From: Zhengella sp020637775
GTDB taxonomy: Bacteria > Pseudomonadota > Alphaproteobacteria > Rhizobiales > Rhizobiaceae
Assembly (NCBI RefSeq): GCF_041397485.1
Contig: NZ_JAWKWO010000003.1
Coordinates: 372,001-436,000 of the forward strand
Direction: 5' to 3'
Length of the DNA stretch: 64,000 nt
Shown here in pieces: positions 8,492 to 17,068 of this stretch. Under the pieces are notes generated by a model. That model did not search any database. It saw only the letters and a list, made by a program, of their open reading frames with translations, and was not told the DNA's origin. Numbering within the stretch: the first letter of the stretch is position 1; each line of letters begins with the position of its first letter. The translations under genes were made by a program, and so were the position numbers.

Positions 8492-8884
8492 ATGGCCATG
8501 GGTGCGAACGTGAGAAAGCGTTCGCCACAGCGGCAAGGCGGGCATGGCCGGCGGACGGGCAAGGGGTCGTCCGCCGATCTCCTGCTGGCGCCGTTCGTTG
8601 TCGTCATGCGCCTGCCGGTCCTCTACGCCGAAGCCGCGAGCGGCGGAATTGGACGAACGGAATCGCATCTCGCGGTCAACGAGAAGATCACCGCCGGCGT
8701 GGAAGGCATCTGGGAAGCGCAGCTTTCCATGCTGAACGCCGCGTTTGATTTCTGGCCCGATGTGCTTTCCGGCCGGCACCCGGTCGATCTCCTCGCCGAT
8801 AGCTGGGTCCAGGCATCCCGCGCCGCGCTTCGGCCTGCCTCGCTGACGGTTCGCCGCAATTTCGACCGGTTGAGCCGGGGCTGA
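8492..8884 (+). CDS. Small hypothetical protein, possibly phasin-like
   Basis: The 130-residue product begins with a basic, poorly conserved-looking segment. From about residue 28 it has alternating hydrophobic and charged residues (FVVVMRLPVLYAEA, then ITAGVEGIWEAQLSMLNAAFDFW) that predict amphipathic helices. This recalls small phasin-type or helical-bundle proteins, but I do not recognise a family. It lies 13 bases after the aminotransferase on the same strand and is tail-to-tail with the M50/HlyD gene, 3 bases away. Codon use matches the neighbours, so it is probably a real gene. Confidence 0.6.
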   Translation: MAMGANVRKRSPQRQGGHGRRTGKGSSADLLLAPFVVVMRLPVLYAEAASGGIGRTESHLAVNEKITAGVEGIWEAQLSMLNAAFDFWPDVLSGRHPVDLLADSWVQASRAALRPASLTVRRNFDRLSRG

Positions 8885-8887
8885 ACG

Positions 8888-10993
8888 TCAGAAACTGCTT
8901 TCCCGCACAAGGATGGCGGCAACGCGCCGGAAAAAACCGGCCGCCAGGCTCTCCCGCTTTGCGTCGAGCAGGACGGTTCCGCGCATTTCGTAGGTGACGC
9001 CCAGCGAATCCATGGCTTCGAGCTTGCCGGCATACCAGCTCCCGGCAATGGCATCCCGGGCATCGCGCTGCGTCCGGACACTGCCGCCGTGTTCGGCGGC
9101 AAGCAACGGGCCGGGCAGCGTGTTCATGGGGGCCGGAGAGATGTCGGTCAGTGTGACATCAATTGCCGGTGTCTCAGGTTCAGAGGCGATGAAGCGGCCG
9201 ATTGCACCGGGGGAAAGCCGGTGAATGGCCGCTTCCGGGATCGTGGCGACCAGTGCAGGGGCAGCGGTGCCAGCGATCACGGCGAGGCGGGCGGATGGCG
9301 CGACCCAAAGCCCGGGCTGGAGATCGGGCAGGGTATTGGCAATGCGCCCGGAAATGGGCGCCCGGATTTCCAGCGCTGTCTCCAGCGCTTCCAGACTGGC
9401 GATTTCGCTTCTTGCCGAAGCCAGTTCATTTTCGATCACGCCGCGCTGCGAGAGATCGCGGTCATCGGCGGCCATGCGGGCAAGGCGTGCGCGCGCCAGG
9501 GTCATGCGGGCGAGTGCCACTTGCTTGCGATGGACCAGATCCGGCGCTTCGAGCCGGTAAAGCAATTGCCCCTCCTGCACGATTTCGTTGTCGGCGGTCA
9601 AAACATCGACCAGTCTGGCCTTGGCTGACGCATGCAGTGGGAAGGTGGGCGCGGCCCGCAGAAGCGCCGGCGCTGCAATTCTTCCCTGCCAGGGTACGAA
9701 AAGCGCACAAAGGACGGTCGCGAGAATGAATGCGTTGCGGGCAAGTGTCCGGTTGAGCGTTATCCGCTTCCGGTTCTTCCACCATTCGGCAAGTTCGCGA
9801 AACACCGGCATTGCGATGAAGACAGCGATTTCGAGGCAGAAAAGGACAATGCCGATCACCTTGACCGTCATGTGGTAGACGAGAAGCGCAATACCGGCGA
9901 ACAGGAAAAAGCGGTAGACCCAGGTCGCCCAGGCATAGACGATGACGACATGCCGTGTCGCGGGCGCGAGCGGTTCTGGTGCCGGATCGCTCCACCCGAA
10001 CAGGAGTTCGCGCAAGCGCCACCGTGCCATGGCAAAGCTGCGGTTCTGCAGATTGCGGAAGTCCATGCTGTCAGCCAGAAGGTAATATCCGTCAAAGCGC
10101 ATCAGCGGATTGAGATTGACGGCAAGGCTGGTCAGCCATGACAGGGTGGCCGCTGCAAAGACCGCGCCGCGCAGCGGCCCGTCCGGCAGCAGCGCCCAGA
10201 GAAGAGTGCACCAGGCGGCAATGACCAGTTCCGTGAAGATGCCGGCCGCATCGATCATCACGCGCTGGCGCGCCGGCAGCCGCCACGCGCTCGTCGTATC
10301 GGTGTAGAGGATGGGAAACAGCACGATGAAGGCTATGCCGATGGTCGGCACCGGTGTGCGATAGCGCCGCGCCGTGAAGGCGTGGCCGAGTTCGTGCAGC
10401 GACTTGATGACAACGAGGCTGGCGCCGTAGATCAGAAAGCCCTCGAAGGTCAGGAAGTCAATGAATGTGCTTGCAAAGACATCCCATTGCCGGGATGCAA
10501 GCCAGAGACCGGCCAATGCGGCCAGTGCCGAGAGAATGGCGAATGCGCGGGTGAAGAGCGGCGCCACCAAGGGCCAGAGACGGTCGAGGAATGCCTGGGG
10601 CCGGAAGAGCGGCAGGCGAAAGAAGATATAGGCATGGGCGGCGCGGGAGAAGATCCCCTTCTGGCTTCGCCGTGCATTGGCGGCCCGTGCTTTCCATTCA
10701 CCGGGTTCCGGCGTGGTCAGTTCGTTCGCCGTCAGATAGCGCACCATGGTATCGATGTCTTCGGGTGTGGCCGGCCGGCCGGTCATCTCCTCGTGCCGTC
10801 GCATGATCCGGCTCTTGCTGCCTGCGCCCCAGACGGCGAGTAGATCGAAGGCCGCCCGGGGCAACCTGAAAAACCGCTGGCGCACCGGATCCTCGATCAG
10901 CCAGGCACGTATGCCATGCCTGTCTTTGGGCGCTTCATGCACGCGCAGATCCGGGCGCAGGGCAGGCACTGGCATGTCTTCAGCCGGCGTCAC
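8888..10993 (-). CDS. PqqD-like + M50 site-2 protease + HlyD-like fusion protein
   Basis: The protein has 701 residues. Residues 10-95 resemble a PqqD-like (RiPP recognition element-type) fold, with RPDLRVHEA, VRQRFFRLPRAAFDLL and a winged-helix-like DIDTMVRYLTANELT. A polytopic M50 metalloprotease domain follows, with the zinc motif HELGH at H200-H204 and the third-ligand motif NLNPLMRFDGYY (D301). After further membrane segments to about residue 445 comes a HlyD-type barrel-sandwich/lipoyl-like region (LVDVLTADNEIVQEGQLLYRLEAPD), presumably outside the inner membrane. It ends a three-gene operon and starts 4 bases after the GAF/HlyD gene. Family members exist, but I know of no defined role; peptide processing and export is inference. 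Confidence 0.75.
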   Translation of the reverse strand: MTPAEDMPVPALRPDLRVHEAPKDRHGIRAWLIEDPVRQRFFRLPRAAFDLLAVWGAGSKSRIMRRHEEMTGRPATPEDIDTMVRYLTANELTTPEPGEWKARAANARRSQKGIFSRAAHAYIFFRLPLFRPQAFLDRLWPLVAPLFTRAFAILSALAALAGLWLASRQWDVFASTFIDFLTFEGFLIYGASLVVIKSLHELGHAFTARRYRTPVPTIGIAFIVLFPILYTDTTSAWRLPARQRVMIDAAGIFTELVIAAWCTLLWALLPDGPLRGAVFAAATLSWLTSLAVNLNPLMRFDGYYLLADSMDFRNLQNRSFAMARWRLRELLFGWSDPAPEPLAPATRHVVIVYAWATWVYRFFLFAGIALLVYHMTVKVIGIVLFCLEIAVFIAMPVFRELAEWWKNRKRITLNRTLARNAFILATVLCALFVPWQGRIAAPALLRAAPTFPLHASAKARLVDVLTADNEIVQEGQLLYRLEAPDLVHRKQVALARMTLARARLARMAADDRDLSQRGVIENELASARSEIASLEALETALEIRAPISGRIANTLPDLQPGLWVAPSARLAVIAGTAAPALVATIPEAAIHRLSPGAIGRFIASEPETPAIDVTLTDISPAPMNTLPGPLLAAEHGGSVRTQRDARDAIAGSWYAGKLEAMDSLGVTYEMRGTVLLDAKRESLAAGFFRRVAAILVRESSF

Positions 10994-10996
10994 GGT

Positions 10997-12445
10997 TCAT
11001 ATTCCCAATTTCTGACGCAATGCCGCGATGGGACGGCGGAACAGAAAGTAGCCCAGAGAGACCGATGGCCCGAAAATCTGTGCGGTCCCGCGCAATCCTG
11101 CACGCAAACCGGCGCTGCCACCATCGAGGGCTGCCAGAACGGGATAGACAAGGCGGTTGTCCGGTGTCGGTTCTGCCAGATAGGCGGCGCGTTCGATCCG
11201 TGCCGCGACCGGCGAGAGCGGGTCGGAATCCAGGAAGAGCCGCAATTCGCCGTCTCCCGCGAGCGCTGCGGTATCCCCGATTGCCAGCTCGATCTTCACG
11301 CGCAGGCGCGCCGGATCCGCAATCTGCAAGATGCGTTCGCCGGTGGACACCGGTTTGCCGGTCCAGTCGTCCCTGTTGGAATAGAGCACAAGCCCGTCCG
11401 ACGGCGCGCGGATGCCGGCCCTGTCAAGCCGGCCGCGCGCTTCCGCCAGTTCCGCTTCGGCCATGCGCCGTTCGGCTTCCGCGATCGCCAGGTCGTGCCG
11501 CATTTCGCGCGAGGTGAAGGCGCCCTGGCGGGCCCGGCGCTCGCGTGCAGCCGCGATGTCGAGTGCTCTTGCCGCCACGTCGAAACGGCCCTTGAGTTCG
11601 GTATCGTCGAATTCCGCGAGCAGGTCACCGGTTCGCACCGGCTGATTCGGGTCGACGAGGAGCCGGCGGACCACGCCATCGATCGGCGCGGCTACGACGA
11701 TCGGGTCGCGCGGCACGATTTCAGCGGGCGCCAATACGGTCAACGGCACCGGGATGAAAAGAGCCAGCGCCGCAAGCGCGGCGAATGCCAAGGCAAACTG
11801 GCGGCGCCGCGCCAGCAGGATCTGCCGCCCCCGGCGCTGTGCGAAGGGTGTAAGGGCATGGCCATAGGCAGAAGCCAGGCGGCCGGCGATCACCAGGTCG
11901 GCATCGCCGGGGGCCTTGGCAACAGGCGCGACCAGGCAACCGGCCATCCTGCCGCCGGTGATGCGGAGCGGCATAGCGAGCAGGAGCGTCGTCGCGCTGC
12001 CCGGCAATCGTGTCTTCAGCCGCAAAAGGACCGGACCGCCTTCGGCCAGTCTGCCGGCTTCCAGTGCGACTGCCCGCTCCAGCGCCGCGGCAAGTGCGGA
12101 CTGCCGGTCGGGCTGGGCAAGCCCGGAGGCGTGGCGAAGGACCACGCGCCCATGCCAGGCACGATAGAGCAAAAGGTAACAGGCAGATGCCCAGGGGAGA
12201 ATGCGGCCGGTTTCGTCCACGATGTACTGGCCCAGTTCGGCCTCTGTCGCCGCTTCGCGCAAGCCTCCCTCGATCTCAAGCAGCAATTGCAGCCGGGAGG
12301 GCGCGGTCTGCCCGATTCCGGCCCGCGCTCCGGCCCCTCCTGCCTTCAGGCGCCCTGTATCTTCCGGCGGCAGCGGGCCGCTTGCGGCGCCTGCGCCCTG
12401 CGGCGTCACCTTCAGGCCGAAATCCTTTCGCACGGGCGCGTTCAT
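10997..12445 (-). CDS. GAF domain plus HlyD-family membrane fusion protein
   Basis: The start at 12445 (MNAPVRKDFGLK) is preferred because a GGGGGAA ribosome site precedes it and it lies 5 bases past the previous stop. The 482-residue product has a cytoplasmic GAF-like domain (about residues 50-210, LLLEIEGGLREAATEAELGQYI onwards). One membrane helix follows at about 225-250 (FALAFAALAALALFIPVPL). Then comes a HlyD barrel-sandwich (VVAAPIDGVVRRLLVDPNQPV) with a coiled-coil hairpin rich in Ala, Glu and Arg, and the second half IRAPSDGLVLYSNRDDW. A GAF domain on an adaptor suggests that a cytoplasmic ligand could gate the complex. It is the middle gene of the operon. Confidence 0.75.
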   Translation of the reverse strand: MNAPVRKDFGLKVTPQGAGAASGPLPPEDTGRLKAGGAGARAGIGQTAPSRLQLLLEIEGGLREAATEAELGQYIVDETGRILPWASACYLLLYRAWHGRVVLRHASGLAQPDRQSALAAALERAVALEAGRLAEGGPVLLRLKTRLPGSATTLLLAMPLRITGGRMAGCLVAPVAKAPGDADLVIAGRLASAYGHALTPFAQRRGRQILLARRRQFALAFAALAALALFIPVPLTVLAPAEIVPRDPIVVAAPIDGVVRRLLVDPNQPVRTGDLLAEFDDTELKGRFDVAARALDIAAARERRARQGAFTSREMRHDLAIAEAERRMAEAELAEARGRLDRAGIRAPSDGLVLYSNRDDWTGKPVSTGERILQIADPARLRVKIELAIGDTAALAGDGELRLFLDSDPLSPVAARIERAAYLAEPTPDNRLVYPVLAALDGGSAGLRAGLRGTAQIFGPSVSLGYFLFRRPIAALRQKLGI

Positions 12446-12449
12446 CGTG

Positions 12450-13205
12450 TCATTCCCCCGCCGGGGCTGCACGAGCAAAGCGTGCCGTGCCGCTCATGCC
12501 CGGCAGGATGCCGCCATCGGTCACGTCGAGCGTTCCGGTCAGGCGGATCGTCTGGCTGACAGGGTCCACTTCCGCGCCGATCCGCTCCAGATGACCCAGA
12601 ACGGTCGCTCCTGTCTCATCGACAGTGAAGTCGAAGCGGTCCCCGTCGCTGAGCCAGCGAAGCCAGCGCGACGGAGCCACGAAATCGATTTCAAGGTTGC
12701 GGTCGTCCACTATGATGACCAGCGGCTTTCCGGGCTCGGGCATTTCATGGGCTTCACCGAGAAGCTCGACCACCCTTCCGTCAAAGGGTGCCTCGATGCG
12801 GCAGCCGGCCATTCGCGCTTCCGCCAGTTCAAGCTCGGCTTGTCCTTTCTCGCGGGTGGCGGATGCGAGGGCGACGTCGCCCTTGCCGGCGGCGCCGAAT
12901 TTCTGCAAATGCGCCTGCTGGTTGTATTCGATCGCCGCGGCACGGGCGGCCGCGCTTGCTGCGCGATGCTCGGCTTCCAGACGGCTGCAATCGAATTCCA
13001 GCAACACGTCCCCCTTGCGAAAGCCCATACCGTCTCGCAGTGGTGCCCTGGCAAGCGGCACGGTGAGGTCCGTGGCGATCTCCACCCTTGCCTTGGAGCG
13101 CACGACGCCGCGCAGTTCAGCCGCGGGATCGTTGTCGCCGCCATGCGCGGCAGCGCTGAACAGCAGCAGGACGGCGGCGGCAATGGAAAGGATGGAGCGT
13201 GTCAT
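12450..13205 (-). CDS. HlyD-like periplasmic adaptor protein
   Basis: The start at 13205 (MTRSILSIAAAVLLL) has a GGGGA ribosome site and gives a signal peptide ending near AAAHGG. The 251-residue product has a barrel-sandwich half (LRDGMGFRKGDVLLEFDCSRLEAE), a short helical hairpin, the second half GCRIEAPFDGRVVELLGEAHE, and a beta-barrel region resembling RND/HlyD adaptors. It is short for the family and has no obvious C-terminal membrane-proximal domain. It is the first gene of a three-gene operon with two further HlyD-like proteins. No ATPase, RND pump or TolC gene is nearby, so its transport partner is unknown. Confidence 0.75.
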   Translation of the reverse strand: MTRSILSIAAAVLLLFSAAAHGGDNDPAAELRGVVRSKARVEIATDLTVPLARAPLRDGMGFRKGDVLLEFDCSRLEAEHRAASAAARAAAIEYNQQAHLQKFGAAGKGDVALASATREKGQAELELAEARMAGCRIEAPFDGRVVELLGEAHEMPEPGKPLVIIVDDRNLEIDFVAPSRWLRWLSDGDRFDFTVDETGATVLGHLERIGAEVDPVSQTIRLTGTLDVTDGGILPGMSGTARFARAAPAGE

Positions 13206-13544
13206 CTGGTCCCCGAGATCATGAATCACGGGAAGAATAGTTGTATTTATCTGAAAGATACAACCTTAAATTTGTGCGCCGATGGCAAAAACCGCGCCCG
13301 CCTGCTGCGGCGGAACGCGGTCTTGCCACTCGATACGCATGGCTCCCGCCCGGTAAACGGCACGCAGGGCCGGGAAACGCTTTGCTCCGGTACGCGATAC
13401 CTGATCCGGAGCGGCAAGGCGGTATTCATTCGCCTTGTCATTCCTTTTAAAGCGGTATCGTTACCGGCTGGTTAGCGAGGCCTTAAGCAAATCTAAATCG
13501 TGCAATTTTTTCGGTTTTTACGCGTTTACGCGGGTTAACGGATG
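13206..13544. other. 339-base intergenic region upstream of the HlyD/M50 operon
   Basis: No credible gene is seen. On the minus strand, GTTGTAT-N11-ATACAAC (13240-13264) is a 7-bp inverted repeat 35-59 bases before the operon start. TTGTAT with TATTCT 18 bases further on could be its -35/-10 pair. A small CGGTA-TCGT-TACCG hairpin lies at 13453-13466. The part next to mmsB is AT-rich and contains no clear terminator. Confidence 0.5.
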
Positions 13545-14429
13545 TCAACCTTCCTTGCCGCGCAGGAAATTGATGATGCCCGAGAAATCGGTATCGGCGT
13601 GGCCCTGCGCATTGAACAGCGAATAGAGCTGGGCGGCTTCGGCGCCGAGCGGCGTGGAGGCGCCGGCCGCCTGGGCGGCTTCCTGGGCAAGGCGCAAATC
13701 CTTGAGCATGAGGCCAGCCGCGAAGCCGGGCTTGTAGCCGTTGTTGGCAGGCGAGGAGGGCACCGGTCCGGGCACCGGGCAATAGGTGGTCAGCGACCAG
13801 CACTGGCCGGAGGACGTGGACGCGACATCGAACAATGCCTGGTGTGACAGTCCCAGCTTCTCAGCCAGTGCGAACGCCTCGCCGACGCCGATCATGGAAA
13901 TGCCGAGGATCATGTTGTTGCAGATTTTCGCCGCCTGGCCATTGCCGGCATCGCCGCAATGTACGGCCTTCCTGCCCATCAGCGCGAGATAGGGTTCGGC
14001 GCGCTTGAAGGCCGCTTCCGAGCCGCCGCACATGAAGGTGAGCGTACCGGCCTGCGCACCGCCGACGCCACCGGAAACCGGCGCATCCAGCGATTGCATG
14101 CCGGCGGCTTCGGCAATGGCATGGGCCTTGCGCGCCGATTCGACATCGATGGTGGAGGAATCGATGAACAACGCGGCGCGGTCGGCGGCCGCCACGATCT
14201 CGTTGTAGACGGAAAGCACATGCTTGCCCGCCGGCAGCATGGTGATGATGACATCGGCCTCGCGCACCGCGGCAGCCGCACTGGCCATCACGGTGACGCC
14301 ATTCTCACCTGCGACCCGCAGGTTTTCCGGCACAAGGTCGAAGCCCTGTACCTGGTGGCCACCCTTGACGAGATTGGCCGCCATGGGATTGCCCATGTTG
14401 CCGAGGCCGATGAATGCGATCGTGGTCAT
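13545..14429 (-). CDS. mmsB: 3-hydroxyisobutyrate dehydrogenase
   Basis: This 294-residue enzyme oxidises 3-hydroxyisobutyrate to methylmalonate semialdehyde with NAD in valine breakdown. It has the N-terminal Rossmann motif FIGLGNMGNPMA, the substrate-binding DAPVSGGVGGA near residue 115, and the catalytic lysine K168 in GNGQAAKICNNM with N172. The length is exactly that of the family. It lies 33 bases downstream of an acyl-CoA dehydrogenase on the same strand, which supports the valine pathway over other beta-hydroxyacid dehydrogenases such as tartronate semialdehyde reductase. Confidence 0.9.
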   Translation of the reverse strand: MTTIAFIGLGNMGNPMAANLVKGGHQVQGFDLVPENLRVAGENGVTVMASAAAAVREADVIITMLPAGKHVLSVYNEIVAAADRAALFIDSSTIDVESARKAHAIAEAAGMQSLDAPVSGGVGGAQAGTLTFMCGGSEAAFKRAEPYLALMGRKAVHCGDAGNGQAAKICNNMILGISMIGVGEAFALAEKLGLSHQALFDVASTSSGQCWSLTTYCPVPGPVPSSPANNGYKPGFAAGLMLKDLRLAQEAAQAAGASTPLGAEAAQLYSLFNAQGHADTDFSGIINFLRGKEG

Positions 14430-14462
14430 GTCCTGTCTCTCCTCCTTGGCGCCTGTCGAGGC

Positions 14463-15629
14463 TCAGCGTCCGATCATGTGACGGGCGACGATCATGCGCA
14501 TGATCTCATTGGTTCCTTCGAGAATCTGGTGGACGCGCAGGTCGCGCACCAGTTTCTCCATTCCGTAATCGTGCAGATAGCCGTAGCCGCCATGAACCTG
14601 GAGCGCATCGTTAGCGATCCGGAATCCGGCATCGGTGACGAAGCGCTTCGCCATGGCGGACCATTTGGAGGCATCCGGGCTCTTGCGGTCCAGCTTGGAA
14701 GCCGCGGTGTAGAGCAATTGCCGGGCGGCCGAGAGTTCGATCTCCATGTCGGCCAGCTTGAACTGCAGGGACTGGAACTGGTTGATCGCCTTGCCAAAGG
14801 CCTGGCGTTCGCCGGCATAGGCCAGCGCCTTCTCGATGGCGGCGGTTGCGCCGCCCAGCGAGCAGGCGGCGATGTTGAGGCGGCCGCCGTCAAGCCCGGC
14901 CATGGCGATGCGGAAGCCCATGCCTTCATCGGACAGGCGGTTCTCCACGGGCACGCGGCAATTGTCGAAAATCACCTGTGCGGTGGGCTGCATGTGCCAG
15001 CCCATCTTGTTCTCCGGCGCACCGAAGGAAAGGCCGGGCGTGTCCTTCTCCACCACGATGGTGGAAATGCCTGACGGGCCGTCGCCGCCGGTACGCACCA
15101 TCGCCACGTAGATGTCATTGGCGCCGGCACCGGAAATGAACTGCTTGGCGCCGTTGATCACATAGTGATCACCGTCGCGGACGGCCTTGGTCTTCAGTGC
15201 GGCTGCATCTGACCCCGCGCCCGGTTCGGTCAGGCAGTAGCCGGCCAGCAACTCCATCGACGTGAGCTTCGGCAGGAAGCGCTGGCGCTGTTCCTCGTTG
15301 CCGAATGTGTCGATCATCCAGGCGGCCATGTTGTGGATCGAGATGAAGGAGGAGAAGGCCGGGCAGGCGGTGGACAGGGCCTCGAAGACCAGAACCGCAT
15401 CCAGCCGGGACAGGGCGGAACCGCCGACATCGTCGCGCACATAGATGCCGCCGAAGCCGAGCGGCCCGGTCTCGCGGATGACGTCATCGGGGAAATGGCG
15501 CGCCTTGTCCCATTCCAGCGCATGGGGCGCCACACGGTCATCGGCGAAGGAGCGGGCCATGTCCTGAATGGCGCGCTGATCCTCGTTCAGCTCGAACTGC
15601 CCTGCGGTCATGACGACGCTCGCGTCCAT
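14463..15629 (-). CDS. Acyl-CoA dehydrogenase, probably isobutyryl-CoA dehydrogenase
   Basis: The start at 15629 (MDASVVMTAGQFELNEDQR) follows a strong AGGGAGGAC ribosome site and gives 388 residues. FAD and substrate motifs are present (GYCLTEPGAGSDAA, KQFISGAGANDIYV, QVHGGYGYLHDYGMEKLVRD). The catalytic glutamate lies in the C-terminal ILEGTNEIM. The neighbour mmsB points to the valine pathway, where isobutyryl-CoA becomes methacrylyl-CoA. No enoyl-CoA hydratase or mmsA is in this operon, so those steps must be encoded elsewhere. Another branched or short-chain acyl-CoA remains possible as substrate. Confidence 0.85.
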   Translation of the reverse strand: MDASVVMTAGQFELNEDQRAIQDMARSFADDRVAPHALEWDKARHFPDDVIRETGPLGFGGIYVRDDVGGSALSRLDAVLVFEALSTACPAFSSFISIHNMAAWMIDTFGNEEQRQRFLPKLTSMELLAGYCLTEPGAGSDAAALKTKAVRDGDHYVINGAKQFISGAGANDIYVAMVRTGGDGPSGISTIVVEKDTPGLSFGAPENKMGWHMQPTAQVIFDNCRVPVENRLSDEGMGFRIAMAGLDGGRLNIAACSLGGATAAIEKALAYAGERQAFGKAINQFQSLQFKLADMEIELSAARQLLYTAASKLDRKSPDASKWSAMAKRFVTDAGFRIANDALQVHGGYGYLHDYGMEKLVRDLRVHQILEGTNEIMRMIVARHMIGR

Positions 15630-15740
15630 GATGTCCTCCCTGTGTTCAGGTTTGCCGGTCACCAATCTAGACCAAGCCACGGTGCGCGCAACATGCCCTG
15701 CATGTACACATTCGCCGCACAGCCGATGTGCGCCGGCTCA

Positions 15741-16520
15741 TCAAAGCAGTTGGCGCAGCGGATTGTCGGCCTCCATCAGGAGCCGGATGGCCAGCACGGT
15801 GCAGGTGGCAACGAGTAGCGGCTTGATGATGCGCGCGCCGTTCCTCATGGCGAAATGGGCGCCCAGACGGGCGCCGGCAAACTGCATGATGCCCATCACG
15901 ATGCCGGCCTTCCAGGCAACGACACCAACAGCGGTGAAGGCGGCAAACCCGCCGATATTGGAGGCGAAGTTCATCACCTTGGTATGGGCCGTGGCCTTGA
16001 GAACGCCGTAACCGGCGAGGCCGACATAGGCCAGCATGAAGAAGGAGCCGGTGCCGGGCCCGAAGACGCCGTCGTAGAAGCCGATCAGCGGTACCGCTGT
16101 CAGTGAGAAAAGAAACGGCCCGATGCGTTGCGCCCGGTCGATGTCGGAGAGCGATGGCTTGAAGGCAAAATAGAGCGCGATGGCGACGAGAAGGATCGGC
16201 AGAACGGCCTTGAGTACCGTGTCCGGCAGCACCGTGGCGAGCAGGGCGCCGGCCATGGCGCCGAGGCAGGAGGCCAGCGCGGCGGGCAATTGCCTGCGAA
16301 GCTGGACGTGACCCTTCGAGGCGTAGGCGAGCGTTGCAGAGCCGGAGCCGAACAGGCTTTGCAGCTTGTTCGTGCCGAGCGCAACCACGGGATCGAAGCC
16401 GGCCAGCAGCAGCGCGGGAACGGTGATCAGCCCGCCGCCGCCGGCAATGGCGTCGATGAAGCCGGCCAGGAAGGCGGCGAGGGCGAGCAGGGCTGCGATT
16501 TCAAGCGAAAGGTCGATCAT
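15741..16520 (-). CDS. TSUP family (TauE/SafE) membrane permease
   Basis: The start at 16520 (MIDLSLEIAALLALAAFLAGFIDAIAGGGG) is the usual one for the family and gives 259 residues with about eight membrane segments. The signature FIDAIAGGGGLITVPALLL near residue 20 and the repeat-related GFYDGVFGPGTGSF in the middle are both present. TSUP proteins export or import sulfite, sulfoacetate and other organosulfur or carboxylate anions; the substrate here is not evident. It is transcribed away from the TerB gene. A second TSUP gene, of a different subgroup, is at 38508. Confidence 0.85.
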   Translation of the reverse strand: MIDLSLEIAALLALAAFLAGFIDAIAGGGGLITVPALLLAGFDPVVALGTNKLQSLFGSGSATLAYASKGHVQLRRQLPAALASCLGAMAGALLATVLPDTVLKAVLPILLVAIALYFAFKPSLSDIDRAQRIGPFLFSLTAVPLIGFYDGVFGPGTGSFFMLAYVGLAGYGVLKATAHTKVMNFASNIGGFAAFTAVGVVAWKAGIVMGIMQFAGARLGAHFAMRNGARIIKPLLVATCTVLAIRLLMEADNPLRQLL

Positions 16521-16647
16521 GAGGCATCCAGGCCGCGAAGTGCAGGCGCGGCGGTTTGCAGCATGGCCGCTGATCTTGCGCAAGCGAAATCAGCCGTTAC
16601 CATCATCGCTGTGTGCAGGACAACAGGATTGGGTGGGGAAGAACAGG

Positions 16648-17064
16648 ATGACGCCGAGCATCATAGACAGACTGGTGGCGTTTTTCGAAGGCGACCCGGC
16701 GGTTCGCAAGGTGGCGCAGGATCCGTCGGTCACGGCGGAATTGCTGTTGCTTTTCCGCGTCGCCCTGGCCGACGGGAAGGTGGAACAGGCCGAAATGGAC
16801 ATGCTGAAACGCATCGCCGAGGAGGCCTTTGGTATCGGTCCGGAGAGCTTTCCCGATGTGGTGCGCTATCTGCACGAATTCGGCTACGAGACAACCGGCA
16901 AGCAGGCAGCGGAGGTGTTCCGCTCGATGTCCTACGAACGCAAGAAGGCGCTGGTGGAGCATATGGAAGCGATTGCGCGCTCCGATCACAGTCTTGACGA
17001 GCGGGAGGCCGGCCTGATCCGTCGCACGATCGAAAAGCTCAACGAAGCGTCTGGCGGCGCCTGA
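16648..17064 (+). CDS. TerB/DjlA-like helical domain protein
   Basis: The 138-residue cytoplasmic protein has the TerB-type all-helical fold. It contains LLLLFRVALADGKVEQAEMDMLKRIAEEAFGI and, in a second half, HMEAIARSDHSLDEREAGLIRRTIEKL. The conserved acidic pairs (ADGKV..AE and SDHSLDERE) are the presumed metal-binding positions of the family. The start at 16648 lies 6 bases after a GGGGAAG ribosome site. Family members are annotated as tellurite resistance TerB-like, but most have no proven link to tellurite. It is tail-to-tail with the ABC transporter ATPase, 4 bases away. Confidence 0.75.
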   Translation: MTPSIIDRLVAFFEGDPAVRKVAQDPSVTAELLLLFRVALADGKVEQAEMDMLKRIAEEAFGIGPESFPDVVRYLHEFGYETTGKQAAEVFRSMSYERKKALVEHMEAIARSDHSLDEREAGLIRRTIEKLNEASGGA

Positions 17065-17068
17065 ACGG

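Noticed and set aside
13498..13545. CGCGTTTACGCG hairpin with a T-rich flank as terminator of mmsB
   Set aside because: mmsB is on the minus strand, where the flank reads as A-rich, so it does not work as an intrinsic terminator for that gene.
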